A stretch of 64,000 nucleotides of DNA from Arthrobacter sp. DWC3 (GTDB lineage Bacteria; Actinomycetota; Actinomycetes; Actinomycetales; Micrococcaceae), in assembly GCF_002929375.1 (NCBI RefSeq), contig NZ_PJIP01000001.1, forward strand, positions 434,001 to 498,000, read 5' to 3'. The notes beneath the pieces are model-generated. The model saw only the letters and a program-made list of their open reading frames with translations. It searched no databases and was not told the DNA's origin. This document shows, one piece after another, positions 1 through 8,347 of the stretch. Position numbers and translations under genes: made by a program. The stretch's first letter is position 1; the number at the start of each line of letters is the position of its first letter.

Positions 1-3000
1 CCGGTGAGGGAGCCGGTGCGGGACGCGTCGCTGCAGCCTGCTGCGGTTCCCTCGGGCGCCGTTCGTAGGGGTCCTCCGGTACCCGACCCCAGTCGCCCCC
101 GGGGTCGAAGGCTTCCTCGGGAGGCTCGACGAGCGCCCACGAGTCGTCCGACATCGACGGATCCCATGCACTGACGGCCTCGGACACGGGACCGTCGGAG
201 GCGGCGCGACCCGACCCGCGACCGTCTCCCGGACGGGAGCCGGTAGTGCCACTCCGGTTCTGACGGGTGTTCCCGGGAGTGCTGCTCTGCTGGTCCGGGG
301 TGCGGTCCGGCTCGACCCCCGGGGCGTCGGGACGTGTCGCGGTGTGGCTGCCGTTGCGGGTGACCGGCTGACCCTGTTCACGGGTGGGTGCGGAGATCGG
401 CCGGGTCGGTTCGCGGGTGGGCGGAGCATCCCCGGAAGGGATGACCGCTGTGGGCCCTGATGCCGCTGCCGGCGGTATAGAGGACGCCTCGGATGGTCGG
501 TCACGACCGCCACCGCCGTCGACGTCGGGAGCGGACGCGGGAGCAGGGGCGGGTGCACCGGGGCCGCCGGGAACGGATGGCGCAGCGGACCAGGCACCGT
601 CGGCACCACTGCGGTCGGTCGACGGCGCGGGAGTGCCGAGGCCCGGGTTACTGCCCCGGGCCGCCTGACTGGCCGGTACTTTTGGGCCCGACTCACCCGC
701 CCCGCCGGCGTCGTGGACCGCCTCGATGGAACACGTCAGCCCGAGGACCTTGTGGATGGCCTGCTTCACGTTGTCCACGTGGGGGCCGCGCTGGAAGCCG
801 ATGGCGTTGCCCTGGTTGGCGAAGGCCAGCACCAGCTGGTTGCCCTCGAAGGAGCGTGGTTTCGCGGAGACGTTGACGATCAGCCAGGTGGCCCGTTTGA
901 TACGTGCCACCTCGTCCATGATCTCGGGCCAGGCGCGCCGGATCATCTCGACGCTCCCGGCGGTCGCGCCAGGCGCACCGGGCTGGCCCTGCTGGCCCTG
1001 GTCCGCTCGACGGGCCTCCTGCTGCGGCTGCCCCTGCTGCGGGCCACGCTGAACCGGCCCGCGAGCGGACTCCTGGGACCCGTCCTGAACCGGCCCTCGG
1101 ACCAGCTGCTGCGGTCCGCCCTGGGGAGGTCCCTGCGGTCCGCCCTGAACCGGCCCTCGAGCCGAGTCCTGCGAGCCGCCTTGCGGCTGGGAGGGTGCGC
1201 CCCAGGACGGCACGGTCCCGTCCTGGGCTGGGGTGCCGTCGGCCGGACCGCCCGTGCCGGCGGGATGCTGACCGCCCTCGGTCCGGCGATCGCCCGACGG
1301 CTGCTGCTCACGCCCGACGCCCTCGGGAGCGCGCCCGTCGTCCTGCTGCAACGCATCGCGAGTCGGCACAGCAGGCTGCGCCGACGGCAGTGAGGTAGCA
1401 GGCACTACGGGATCGGCTGCGGCATGATCCTGGCCGCTCGCCGGTCGCCCGGACGGCGTCCCGGATGCGGGGGCAGGCGAGGCCGCCGGTACGGCCGGGG
1501 CCTGGCCGGACGGACCTGTGGCTCCGCCCGCTGCGGGCTGCTTCGCCGGCGCGTCCTTCTTCGGCTCGGAGTCGACGAACGCGGAGTCCGTGGAGACGCC
1601 CCAGCTGCCACCCCAGTCGGGGGACGAGTCGGCGGGTACAGGCGCTGCGCCCGACCGGTCAGCACGTGGCGCCCCGGGGACGCCGGTGGAGGGCGCGCCC
1701 GGTACCGCTGCGGCGACGGCTGGAGCGGCCGGGTCCGCCGCGGGCAGCGACCAGCGGGCCGCGGCCTCCTCGGCCGTCCGGGGGACATCGAGCCGGGGGC
1801 GGGCCGGTGCCTTCGGTGTCTCCTCGGCCACGGCATCCGTTGCCGCTTCCGCCGCGGGGGTGCCGGCGGCGTACTCGAGGCGCCGCTCGATGCGGTCCAC
1901 CCGTGCCAGGGTGCCGCGGACCGTGGCATCGGCAGCCGGGAGCAGCAACCGGGCGCAGAGGAGTTCGAGGTGCAGGCGGGGCGAGGTGGCTCCGGTCATC
2001 TCGGTCAGGGCGGTGTTGGTGACGTCGGCTGCACGGGAGAGTTCGCCGGCGCCCAGCTGGTTGGCCTGCGAGCGCATGCGGTTCAACTGGTCGTCGGGGA
2101 CGCCGCGGAGGATCGACGCCGCACCTTCGGGGACGGCGTTGATGACGATCAGGTCGCGGAAGCGCTCCAGCAGGTCCTCGACGAAACGGCGGGGGTCGTG
2201 CCCCGTCTGGATCACGCGGTCCACGGCGTTGAACACCGTCCCGGCGTCCCCGGCGGCGACGGACTCGACCACGTCGTCGAGCAGCGTGGCGTGCGTGTAC
2301 CCCAGGAGCGAGACGGCGAGCTCGTAGTCGAGCCCGTTCTCACCCGCACCGGCCATCAGCTGGTCGAGCACCGAGAGGGAGTCGCGCACCGAGCCGCCGC
2401 CGGCGCGGATGACGAGCGAGAGCACGCCGGGTGCCACCGGCACGTTCTCCTGCCGGCAGAGCTGCTCGAGGTAGGCCATGAGAGGTTCGGGCGGGACGAG
2501 CCGGAACGGGTAGTGGTGCGTGCGGGAACGGATGGTGCCGATCACCTTGTCCGGCTCCGTGGTCGCGAAGATGAACAGGATGTGCTCCGGCGGCTCCTCG
2601 ACGATCTTCAGGAGTGCGTTGAAGCCCGCCGACGTGACCATGTGGGCCTCGTCGATGATGAAGATCTTGAAGCGGTCGCGCACGGGCGCGAAGGTGGCGC
2701 GCTCGCGGAGGTCGCGGGCATCGTCCACGCCGCCGTGGCTGGCGGCGTCGATCTCGATGACGTCGAGGCTGCCCGAGCCGTTGCGCGCCAGTTCCACGCA
2801 GCTGTCGCAGGTGCCGCACGGTGTGGAGGTGGGGCCCTGGGCGCAGTTGAGGCAGCGGGACAGGATGCGGGCCGACGTGGTCTTGCCGCAGCCGCGGGGC
2901 CCGGAGAAGAGGTAGGCGTGGTTGATGCGGTCCTTGTCGATGGCCGCCATCAGGGGTTCGGTGACATGCTCCTGGCCGATGACGTCCGCGAAGGTCTCGG

Positions 3001-3031
3001 GACGGTAGCGGCGGTAGAGGGCTGTACTCAC
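1..3031 (-). CDS. dnaX: DNA polymerase III subunit gamma/tau, 3' end beyond the window
   Basis: Clamp-loader ATPase of the replicative polymerase, cytoplasmic. The GTG start at 3029-3031 opens onto STALYRRYRPETFADVIGQ. Walker A GPRGCGKTT lies near residues 42-51, a zinc finger with four Cys near 60-78, and a DEAH-type Walker B near 121-130. The AAA+ and oligomerisation domains end near residue 370. A very long Ala/Pro/Gly/Gln-rich tail follows, interrupted only by a folded tau-type segment at about 690-770 (MIRRAWPEIMDEVARIKRAT). The frame has no stop down to base 2, so at least 1010 codons are coded and the C-terminus is missing. The start overlaps the gluQ stop in a GTGA, so the two are translationally coupled. 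The Gln/Gly-rich linker at about 1020-1200 consists of degenerate repeats. Confidence 0.96.
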   Translation of the reverse strand, partial: MSTALYRRYRPETFADVIGQEHVTEPLMAAIDKDRINHAYLFSGPRGCGKTTSARILSRCLNCAQGPTSTPCGTCDSCVELARNGSGSLDVIEIDAASHGGVDDARDLRERATFAPVRDRFKIFIIDEAHMVTSAGFNALLKIVEEPPEHILFIFATTEPDKVIGTIRSRTHHYPFRLVPPEPLMAYLEQLCRQENVPVAPGVLSLVIRAGGGSVRDSLSVLDQLMAGAGENGLDYELAVSLLGYTHATLLDDVVESVAAGDAGTVFNAVDRVIQTGHDPRRFVEDLLERFRDLIVINAVPEGAASILRGVPDDQLNRMRSQANQLGAGELSRAADVTNTALTEMTGATSPRLHLELLCARLLLPAADATVRGTLARVDRIERRLEYAAGTPAAEAATDAVAEETPKAPARPRLDVPRTAEEAAARWSLPAADPAAPAVAAAVPGAPSTGVPGAPRADRSGAAPVPADSSPDWGGSWGVSTDSAFVDSEPKKDAPAKQPAAGGATGPSGQAPAVPAASPAPASGTPSGRPASGQDHAAADPVVPATSLPSAQPAVPTRDALQQDDGRAPEGVGREQQPSGDRRTEGGQHPAGTGGPADGTPAQDGTVPSWGAPSQPQGGSQDSARGPVQGGPQGPPQGGPQQLVRGPVQDGSQESARGPVQRGPQQGQPQQEARRADQGQQGQPGAPGATAGSVEMIRRAWPEIMDEVARIKRATWLIVNVSAKPRSFEGNQLVLAFANQGNAIGFQRGPHVDNVKQAIHKVLGLTCSIEAVHDAGGAGESGPKVPASQAARGSNPGLGTPAPSTDRSGADGAWSAAPSVPGGPGAPAPAPASAPDVDGGGGRDRPSEASSIPPAAASGPTAVIPSGDAPPTREPTRPISAPTREQGQPVTRNGSHTATRPDAPGVEPDRTPDQQSSTPGNTRQNRSGTTGSRPGDGRGSGRAASDGPVSEAVSAWDPSMSDDSWALVEPPEEAFDPGGDWGRVPEDPYERRPREPQQAAATRPAPAPSP

Positions 3032-3993
3032 GGAAGAACCTTATCGGTTGGTGCTGACGGTTTGCATGCCGGTCCGGCGGGGACGGAGAGCGGGGTGGAG
3101 GACAGTGCTGCGGGGTCCACGACCCACGGGTACCGGGGCAGCCGGGCGGGGTCGAACGACGCGAGAGCCGCCCCGAGCGACCCTGCGGGAAGACCCAGCG
3201 ACGCGAGGATGAGGGCCAGCACTGCGTGCGCCGACCAGCCCAGCCGGGCGAGGTCCTCCAGTGTCACAGCGCCGTCCCGTTTTGCCAAGCGGCGGCCTCC
3301 TGGTGAGATGGCCAGGGGCACGTGGGCGTAGGTGGGGACCGGCAGACCGAGCAGCGAGGCGAGGTAGGCCTGCCGCGGAGCGGACTCGAGCAGGTCGTCG
3401 CCCCGCACCACCTGGTCAATCCCCTGGGCGGCGTCGTCGACCACGACCGCGAGGTTGTAGGCGATCACGCCGTCGTTCCTCCGCAGCACGAAGTCGTCCA
3501 CCGGTGCGGTGACGTGCCCGGCCAGCAGGTCCTCGATGTGCCAGGTCCCGACGCCGGCTGCGAGGCGCAGGGACGGTGGCCGCTCCGCCCGCCGTCGGTC
3601 CCGCTCGTCCGCGCCGAGCCCGCGGCACGTGCCCGGGTAGAAGCCGGGACGACCGTGCGGGGCGCTCGCGGCCTCGGCGACGTCCCGGCGCGTGCAGAAG
3701 CACTCGTACACCAGTCCCCGGGACTGCAGCAGGCCGAGAGCCTGCTCGTAGCGGCCGGTCTGCTCGCTCTGGCGGACCACGGGCCCGTCGGAGAGGATGC
3801 CCAGCGCGGCCAGTTCGGCCAGCTGCTCCTCCTCGGTACCGGCCCGGACGCGATCAAGGTCCTCGACGCGGAGGAGGAAGCTCCTGCCCGTGGACCGGGC
3901 GAAGAGCCAGGCGACGACGGCGGTGCGGAGATTGCCGATGTGCAGCTGCCCCGAGGGGCTGGGGGCAAACCGGCCGGCACCCGTGCCTGCCAC
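3028..3993 (-). CDS. gluQ: Glutamyl-Q tRNA(Asp) synthetase
   Basis: Truncated glutamyl-tRNA synthetase paralog that, in this family, charges queuosine 34 of tRNA(Asp) with glutamate. 321 aa, lacking the anticodon-binding domain of GltX, as expected. The N-terminus has FAPSPSGQLHIGN (class I HIGH-type motif), the zinc-region cysteines are CFC and YPGTC, and the KMSKS equivalent is LAKRDG. The GTG start is preceded by GGGAGG at a good distance. The stop overlaps the dnaX start by 4 bp. A queuine-inserting tgt gene about 11 kb away (14860-16125) makes a Q-related role coherent. The same fold could be annotated simply as a GluRS-like protein. Confidence 0.93.
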   Translation of the reverse strand: MAGTGAGRFAPSPSGQLHIGNLRTAVVAWLFARSTGRSFLLRVEDLDRVRAGTEEEQLAELAALGILSDGPVVRQSEQTGRYEQALGLLQSRGLVYECFCTRRDVAEAASAPHGRPGFYPGTCRGLGADERDRRRAERPPSLRLAAGVGTWHIEDLLAGHVTAPVDDFVLRRNDGVIAYNLAVVVDDAAQGIDQVVRGDDLLESAPRQAYLASLLGLPVPTYAHVPLAISPGGRRLAKRDGAVTLEDLARLGWSAHAVLALILASLGLPAGSLGAALASFDPARLPRYPWVVDPAALSSTPLSVPAGPACKPSAPTDKVLP

Positions 3994-4024
3994 GTCCGAC
4001 CTCCCGCCGCGCTCGCTTAAAGTG

Positions 4025-4115
4025 AAGACCCCCCATGCACCTGCCAGAGCCCGCTTACCCTTGCTACCTTCCGGTCCTGGGGGAGTTCACAGGATGACAC
4101 CACATGAGGGGCCGG
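4025..4115 (-). ncRNA. ffs: Signal recognition particle RNA, small bacterial type
   Basis: On the minus strand the conserved apical loop and asymmetric loop CAGGACCGGAAGGTAGCAAG is present (about 4061-4080). The ends pair: GGCCCCTCATG near 4113 with CATGGGGGGTC near 4027, giving a closed rod of about 87-91 nt. This is the size of 4.5S-type SRP RNA. It scaffolds Ffh/FtsY for co-translational membrane targeting. The exact ends are inferred from base pairing. Confidence 0.93.
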
Positions 4116-4120
4116 GAAAT

Positions 4121-4126
4121 AGTCTA
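4121..4126 (-). promoter_or_regulatory. Probable -10 element of the SRP RNA promoter
   Basis: The minus strand reads TGTGTAGACT, a TAnnnT -10 hexamer (TAGACT). It ends 7 nt before the predicted 5' end of the SRP RNA at about 4113-4114. No convincing -35 box is seen at 17 bp upstream. Confidence 0.4.
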
Positions 4127-4240
4127 CACAGGAGCATGCGCGGCTTTCGAATCGGCGTGAAGAGCCCCCGCCGCGGCCTGCCCGGGGCACGATTCGGCAG
4201 GATCCGCTTGTATGGGTATTCTGGTATCTGCTCCAAATGA

Positions 4241-4325
4241 GGAGGATTCGCCTAGCGGCCTATGGCGCACGCCTGGAACGCGTGTTGGGTTAACGCCCTC
4301 GGGGGTTCAAATCCCCCATCCTCCG
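4241..4325 (+). tRNA. serT-GGA: tRNA-Ser (anticodon GGA)
   Basis: 85-nt cloverleaf. The acceptor stem GGAGGAT pairs with ATCCTCC and the discriminator base is G. The anticodon stem CACGC/GCGTG holds the loop CTGGAAC with anticodon GGA, reading UCC/UCU. A long variable arm (TTGGGTTAACGCCCTC) is typical of tRNA-Ser. The T-arm is GGGGGTTCAAATCCCCC. CCA is not encoded. Confidence 0.96.
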
Positions 4326-4336
4326 CTCGAAGCACA

Positions 4337-4372
4337 CAGTTGAACCCCGGTCCTACGGCCGGGGTTCAACTG
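4337..4372. terminator. Bidirectional terminator hairpin
   Basis: Perfect 14-bp inverted repeat, arms CAGTTGAACCCCGG and CCGGGGTTCAACTG, with an 8-nt loop. It lies between tRNA-Ser (+) and the end of the converging gene at 4391 (-). There is no long T-run. Confidence 0.8.
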
Positions 4373-4390
4373 CTTAACCGGTGGACCGGT

Positions 4391-5308
4391 TCATGCGATC
4401 GACGGGTCCGCCGTACCGGTCACCCGCCGGATGCGCTTCTTCGCCGCCTCCTCCGCCGGGCCCTCGGGGCCGAGCCCGAGCCGGATCACGCCGAGGACCA
4501 GCCGCACCGCCGTGCGGACGGGCAGGGGGATCGGGCCGAGGGACGGCACCCGGAGCCCCAGCATCTCGCGGTGCCTCGGCTCGAGGGTGGCCACCGCCCC
4601 CGCGAACAGGATCCGGTACCCGAGGCGCTGGGAGCGTGGGAGCGGGGGACGGCGGACGTAGGTGAGCGCCTCCTGCACCTGCTCGCTGTTCGTGAGTTCG
4701 CCGTCGAACGCGGCGAGCTGCGCCCGGAGCTCGGCCACGGACCGCGGCGGGTCCTCCAGACCCATCAAATGCCCCGCGTGCGCCCACTCCTCCACGTATC
4801 GGTCCGCCCCGCCCGGGATCGGGCCACCGTAGGCGGCATGGGCGGCAACGAAGGCGTCCGTGAACGCCAGGTGGACCCAGCGGATGAGGTCCGGATCGGC
4901 CGCCGAGTAGGGGCGCTCCGTTCCCCGGCTGTCGGTGTACGTACCCTTGACGCGCGTATGGAGGCGCTGCACGAACGCCGACCCCTCCTGCGCGGCGACC
5001 TTCGAGCCGTACGTGACGGTGAAGATCCAGCGGATGGTGTTCGCGAGCCGCCCGAGCGGCTCCTCACGGAAACTGGAATGCGCGTGGACACCCGCCATCG
5101 CGCCGGGGTGCAGCGCCTGCAGCAGCAGGGCCCTGATGCCGGCCACCGTGGGGGTGATGGAACTGTGCACCGTCCACACCGCGGACCCGACGGGGAAGTA
5201 GCCCGCGTCGTCGCCCTTCTCGAACTCGAACTGCCACTGCGGGATGGTGGGATCGCCGTCCGTGAACGTGGTTCTGAGCTGCAGCTTCCACGTGTCGATG
5301 ATTCCCAT
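4391..5308 (-). CDS. Oxygenase MpaB/DUF2236 family protein
   Basis: 305-aa protein of the MpaB/latex-clearing-protein-like DUF2236 family, often annotated as putative oxygenase; the substrate is unknown. The region LLQALHPGAMAGVHAHSSF is typical of the family's helical core, followed by RWIFTVTYGS and a WxHLAFTDAF-like helix. The open frame extends much further upstream, but that part lies antisense to the peroxidase gene. I chose the ATG at 5308 (GIIDTWKLQLRTTF) because the encoded protein has normal family length and the divergent gpx begins 168 bp away. No signal peptide is seen. Confidence 0.82.
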   Translation of the reverse strand: MGIIDTWKLQLRTTFTDGDPTIPQWQFEFEKGDDAGYFPVGSAVWTVHSSITPTVAGIRALLLQALHPGAMAGVHAHSSFREEPLGRLANTIRWIFTVTYGSKVAAQEGSAFVQRLHTRVKGTYTDSRGTERPYSAADPDLIRWVHLAFTDAFVAAHAAYGGPIPGGADRYVEEWAHAGHLMGLEDPPRSVAELRAQLAAFDGELTNSEQVQEALTYVRRPPLPRSQRLGYRILFAGAVATLEPRHREMLGLRVPSLGPIPLPVRTAVRLVLGVIRLGLGPEGPAEEAAKKRIRRVTGTADPSIA

Positions 5309-5476
5309 GCCACGACCTATCCTGTTGATGACCTGCGGTGGACCGGTGGCCTGCGCGGCCGCCCCTCCTTCCAACGCATCCCCGCGTCCGTTTGCTCCTG
5401 CCGTGTCCGCTCCCGCGACCATCCGTGCGGCGGGGCGGAACGAAGCAGGGGGACCATCACCTATCAGGGAGCAGCA

Positions 5477-5980
5477 ATGTCCTCGTCCGACCTGTACGAG
5501 ATCGACCTCACCATGAACGACGGCACCCGGAGGTCCTTCGGGGAGTTCCGTGGGCAGCCCGTCCTCGTGGTGAACGTGGCGTCCAAGTGCGGCTTCACAC
5601 CGCAGTACGCGGGGCTCGAGAAGCTCTACGGGAAGTATGCCGAGGAAGGCCTGGTGGTGCTCGGCATGCCGTGCAACCAGTTCATGGGCCAGGAGCCGGG
5701 GAACGACGGCGAGATCGCCGAGTTCTGCTCCACGACGTTCGGCGTGACGTTCCCGCTGCTGTCCAAGGGGGACGTCCGAGGGAAGGACCAGCACCCGCTG
5801 TACGGGCAGCTGACCAGATTCAGGAACGGCGTGCTGCCCGGGCTCGTGAAGTGGAATTTCGAGAAGTTCCTCGTCGACCGTGAAGGGGACGTCGTGGCGC
5901 GCTTCGCTCCCACCGTGGAGCCGGATGCCCCCGAGGTCATCGCGGCGATCGAGGAGGCCCTGTCGCGTCCCGCCGCCTGA
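5477..5980 (+). CDS. Glutathione peroxidase-family thiol peroxidase
   Basis: 167-aa thioredoxin-fold peroxidase that reduces H2O2 and organic hydroperoxides. The catalytic Cys sits in NVASKCGFTPQY (Cys, not selenocysteine). The other tetrad residues are in CNQFMGQEPG (Gln) and KWNFEKFL (Trp, Asn). A second Cys in EFCSTTFGV could resolve the sulfenate, so thioredoxin is a likelier reductant than glutathione in an actinobacterium. ATG with GGGAGCAGCA just upstream. The neighbour MpaB-like gene is divergent; the HAD gene downstream converges 12 bp after the stop. Confidence 0.94.
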   Translation: MSSSDLYEIDLTMNDGTRRSFGEFRGQPVLVVNVASKCGFTPQYAGLEKLYGKYAEEGLVVLGMPCNQFMGQEPGNDGEIAEFCSTTFGVTFPLLSKGDVRGKDQHPLYGQLTRFRNGVLPGLVKWNFEKFLVDREGDVVARFAPTVEPDAPEVIAAIEEALSRPAA

Positions 5981-5992
5981 GCCGTCGCGGCG

Positions 5993-6913
5993 TCAGCCGA
6001 GCGAGGCGACGCAGCGTGCGAGGAACGCGGCTCCCGCCTCCTCGTGGATGAGCGAGCCCTCTGTGATCACCTCGTAGGGCTTCGCCGGGATGCCGTCGGC
6101 GGGCCGCACGTCGACGTGCGCGACGTCGAACCCCTGATCGTGCAGGTAATCCGCCATGGCGTAGTCGGTGCGGGAATCGCCGACGGTCCGCCACGTCCGT
6201 GGGATCTCCATGAGCGGGGCGATGAGCGTGAGGGCACGCTCGGCACCGAGGTCCTTGCCCACCCGCACCGACTCCATGTCGGTCGAGATGATCGTGGGGT
6301 CCACCCGGTAGTCGATGTCCCCGTTGCTGTTCGGTTCCTCACGGTCCAGCCGGCACGCACCCATGTCGTGGCTGTGCATGATGTCCAGGACGTCGCTGTC
6401 GAAGAAGCGCTGTCCCTCGAGGTAATCGGCGTTCGTCGCGTCGAGGGACTGTTCGACGGACACCATGGCGAGCTTGGTCTCGTCGAAGAACATCAGGTCC
6501 GCGTACTTCTCCTCCACCAGGTCCCGCACGTCGTCGGCGAAGCTGACCGGCAGGGCGAGCTCGCGGTCCACGAAGACCTGGCCCGCGCCGTCGGCCGTGA
6601 ACGAGAACCAGGTGGAGCCCTTCTCGCAGACGGCGTGGAAGGTGATCCCGGCCGGGATGCCCAGGGCGAGCATCGGCGCCATGACCTGCTCCCTGATGAA
6701 CGCGTCCGAGCGCCCCGTGTTGAAGATGACCGGCCATCCCGCGGAGGCGAGCGTGAGCAGATCGGCGATGATCCCCGTCGGCACGGTCCGCGTGACCGGG
6801 CTCGCCACAGGGCCGTCGACGTCGAGCAGCAGGCCCTGGACGGGCCGCGCACCACCCGGGCCGGGAACGGGGGGAGCGTCGGGGAGCAGGTCGATGGGGG
6901 CATCCGTAGGCAT
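5993..6913 (-). CDS. HAD-superfamily hydrolase
   Basis: 306-aa cytosolic haloacid-dehalogenase-like phosphatase. Motif I is LLLDVDGPVASP (nucleophile and acid/base Asp near residues 31-33). Motif II is FNTGRS. The metal-binding acidic motif IV is GDSRTDYAMADY. A large cap insertion between motif II and IV resembles Cof/sugar-phosphatase types. The substrate cannot be read from sequence. It is divergent from the ribokinase gene at 6994, sharing an 80-bp intergenic region. Confidence 0.86.
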   Translation of the reverse strand: MPTDAPIDLLPDAPPVPGPGGARPVQGLLLDVDGPVASPVTRTVPTGIIADLLTLASAGWPVIFNTGRSDAFIREQVMAPMLALGIPAGITFHAVCEKGSTWFSFTADGAGQVFVDRELALPVSFADDVRDLVEEKYADLMFFDETKLAMVSVEQSLDATNADYLEGQRFFDSDVLDIMHSHDMGACRLDREEPNSNGDIDYRVDPTIISTDMESVRVGKDLGAERALTLIAPLMEIPRTWRTVGDSRTDYAMADYLHDQGFDVAHVDVRPADGIPAKPYEVITEGSLIHEEAGAAFLARCVASLG

Positions 6914-6993
6914 GCTCCCATTATGTTCCCGAGCCGCCCGCTCCCCGTATTCGTGCCTGTCGGACGCCGGAAGCCGCGTGGAAGACTGCTGGC

Positions 6994-7926
6994 ATGGGAA
7001 AGCCGGGCATCGTCGTCGTCGGATCGATCAATGCGGACCTCGTCGTCACGCTCGAGCGGCACCCGCGGCCGGGCGAGACCGTGCTGGGCCGCTCGATGGC
7101 GGTGCTGCCCGGCGGCAAGGGCGCCAACCAGGCGGTCGCCGCAGCACGCCTGGGCGCCGACGTCCTCATGATCGGCGCCGTCGGATCCGACGCGTACGCG
7201 GACACGGCGCTCTCGGCCCTGACCGCTGCGGGCGTCGACCTGAGCTCCCTCGAACGGACGGACGGCGGCACGGGCGTAGCCGTCGTCGAGGTGTCCGACG
7301 ACGGCGAGAACACCATCGTGGTGCTGCCCGGTGCGAACGCAGAGATGACGCCCGGCATCGTGGCGGCATCGGCCGCCGTCATCGGCGATGCCTCGGTCGT
7401 CGTGGTCCAGGGAGAATTGCCGGCCGCCGCCACCGAGGCGGCCGTGCGTGCCGCGACCGGGCGGGTGATCGTGAACCTCGCGCCGGTCATCGCGGTCGAC
7501 CCGGAGGCGCTCCTCCGCGCGGATCCGCTGGTCGTCAACGAGCACGAGGGTGCCCTGGTCCTCGCCCGGCTCGGAGCCGGGGAGGCATCGGGCCACACGG
7601 CCGTCGTCGAGGCGCTCCTCGGGTGCGGCTTCCCGTCCGTGGTGATGACGCTCGGCGCCGCCGGCGCACTGGTGTCCGACGGCGGTCCCGTCCGGGCGGT
7701 GCCCGCACCCCGGGTCACGCCCGTCGACACGACGGGGGCGGGTGACGCCTTCGTCGGAGCGCTCGCCGCACGGCTGGGGGCGGGCGCTCCGCTCGAGGAC
7801 GCCGTCCGGTTCGCCGTGCGGGTGGGTTCGTACGCCGTACAGCACGCGGGCGCGCAGCCTTCCTACCCGACGCTCGACGACGCGCTCCCTACGGCGCCCG
7901 CCGGCGGCCTGCTCGGGGCCGGGTGA
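6994..7926 (+). CDS. rbsK: Ribokinase (PfkB family sugar kinase)
   Basis: 310 aa. Phosphorylates ribose (or a related sugar) with ATP. Substrate-side motif VVGSINADLVV, then LPGGKGANQAVAAARLGA (PfkB signature 1), NLAPVI and VVNEHEGA. The C-terminal signature DTTGAGDAFVGAL carries the catalytic Asp and anion hole. Full family length. No sugar transporter or LacI regulator is adjacent, so the exact pentose is inferred; deoxyribokinase is an alternative. Confidence 0.9.
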   Translation: MGKPGIVVVGSINADLVVTLERHPRPGETVLGRSMAVLPGGKGANQAVAAARLGADVLMIGAVGSDAYADTALSALTAAGVDLSSLERTDGGTGVAVVEVSDDGENTIVVLPGANAEMTPGIVAASAAVIGDASVVVVQGELPAAATEAAVRAATGRVIVNLAPVIAVDPEALLRADPLVVNEHEGALVLARLGAGEASGHTAVVEALLGCGFPSVVMTLGAAGALVSDGGPVRAVPAPRVTPVDTTGAGDAFVGALAARLGAGAPLEDAVRFAVRVGSYAVQHAGAQPSYPTLDDALPTAPAGGLLGAG

Positions 7927-8047
7927 GGGGCCGTCCCACGGGCCGGCGACGTGGCGCACGCGCTGCGGCATAACCATTGAGCCACGAGATGGAGGCGCTG
8001 GACCCCCTCGCGTTCCATTGGCTGAAGCAACAACCTAGGCTGTAGCA

Positions 8048-8347
8048 GTGATCTTCAAAGCAGTACGCGACGGACGTCCCTACCCGGACCACGGACACGT
8101 GACCCCCAAGGACTGGGCGGAAGTACCTCCCCGGCAGGTGCGGCTCGACGAACTCGTGACCACCAAGACCACCCTCGATCTCGAAGCACTCCTCGCCGAG
8201 GACTCGACGTTCTTCGGCGACCTCTTCCCGCACGTGGTGGTGTGGAACGACGTCATGTACCTGGAGGACGGCCTGCACCGCGCGGTCCGGACCGCACTGC
8301 ACCAGCGGAGCATCCTGCACGCGAGAGTCCTCGTGCTCGATGACTGA
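8048..8347 (+). CDS. Conserved actinobacterial 99-aa protein (sometimes labelled VapB-like)
   Basis: Short soluble protein starting at GTG. It contains the block VPPRQVRLDELVTTKTTLDL followed by STFFGDLFPHVV and YLEDGLHRA. Such proteins are widespread in Micrococcaceae and are sometimes auto-labelled VapB antitoxin, but no PIN-domain toxin lies next to it. Its 3' end overlaps the following LytR_C gene by 8 bp, so the two are translationally coupled and probably work together. Function unknown. Confidence 0.82.
   Translation: MIFKAVRDGRPYPDHGHVTPKDWAEVPPRQVRLDELVTTKTTLDLEALLAEDSTFFGDLFPHVVVWNDVMYLEDGLHRAVRTALHQRSILHARVLVLDD

Noticed and set aside
668-700. CCCAAAAGT on the minus strand as a programmed dnaX frameshift site
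   Set aside because: No A-rich slippery heptamer of the known kind or flanking hairpin is evident, and the zero frame stays open and protein-like to the window edge.
1424-3331. Long plus-strand open frame opposite dnaX and gluQ
   Set aside because: No recognisable domain, crosses two real genes on the other strand, and arises from codon bias.
8048-8347. VapB antitoxin of a toxin-antitoxin pair
   Set aside because: No PIN-domain toxin or other toxin is adjacent; the coupled partner is a LytR_C envelope protein.
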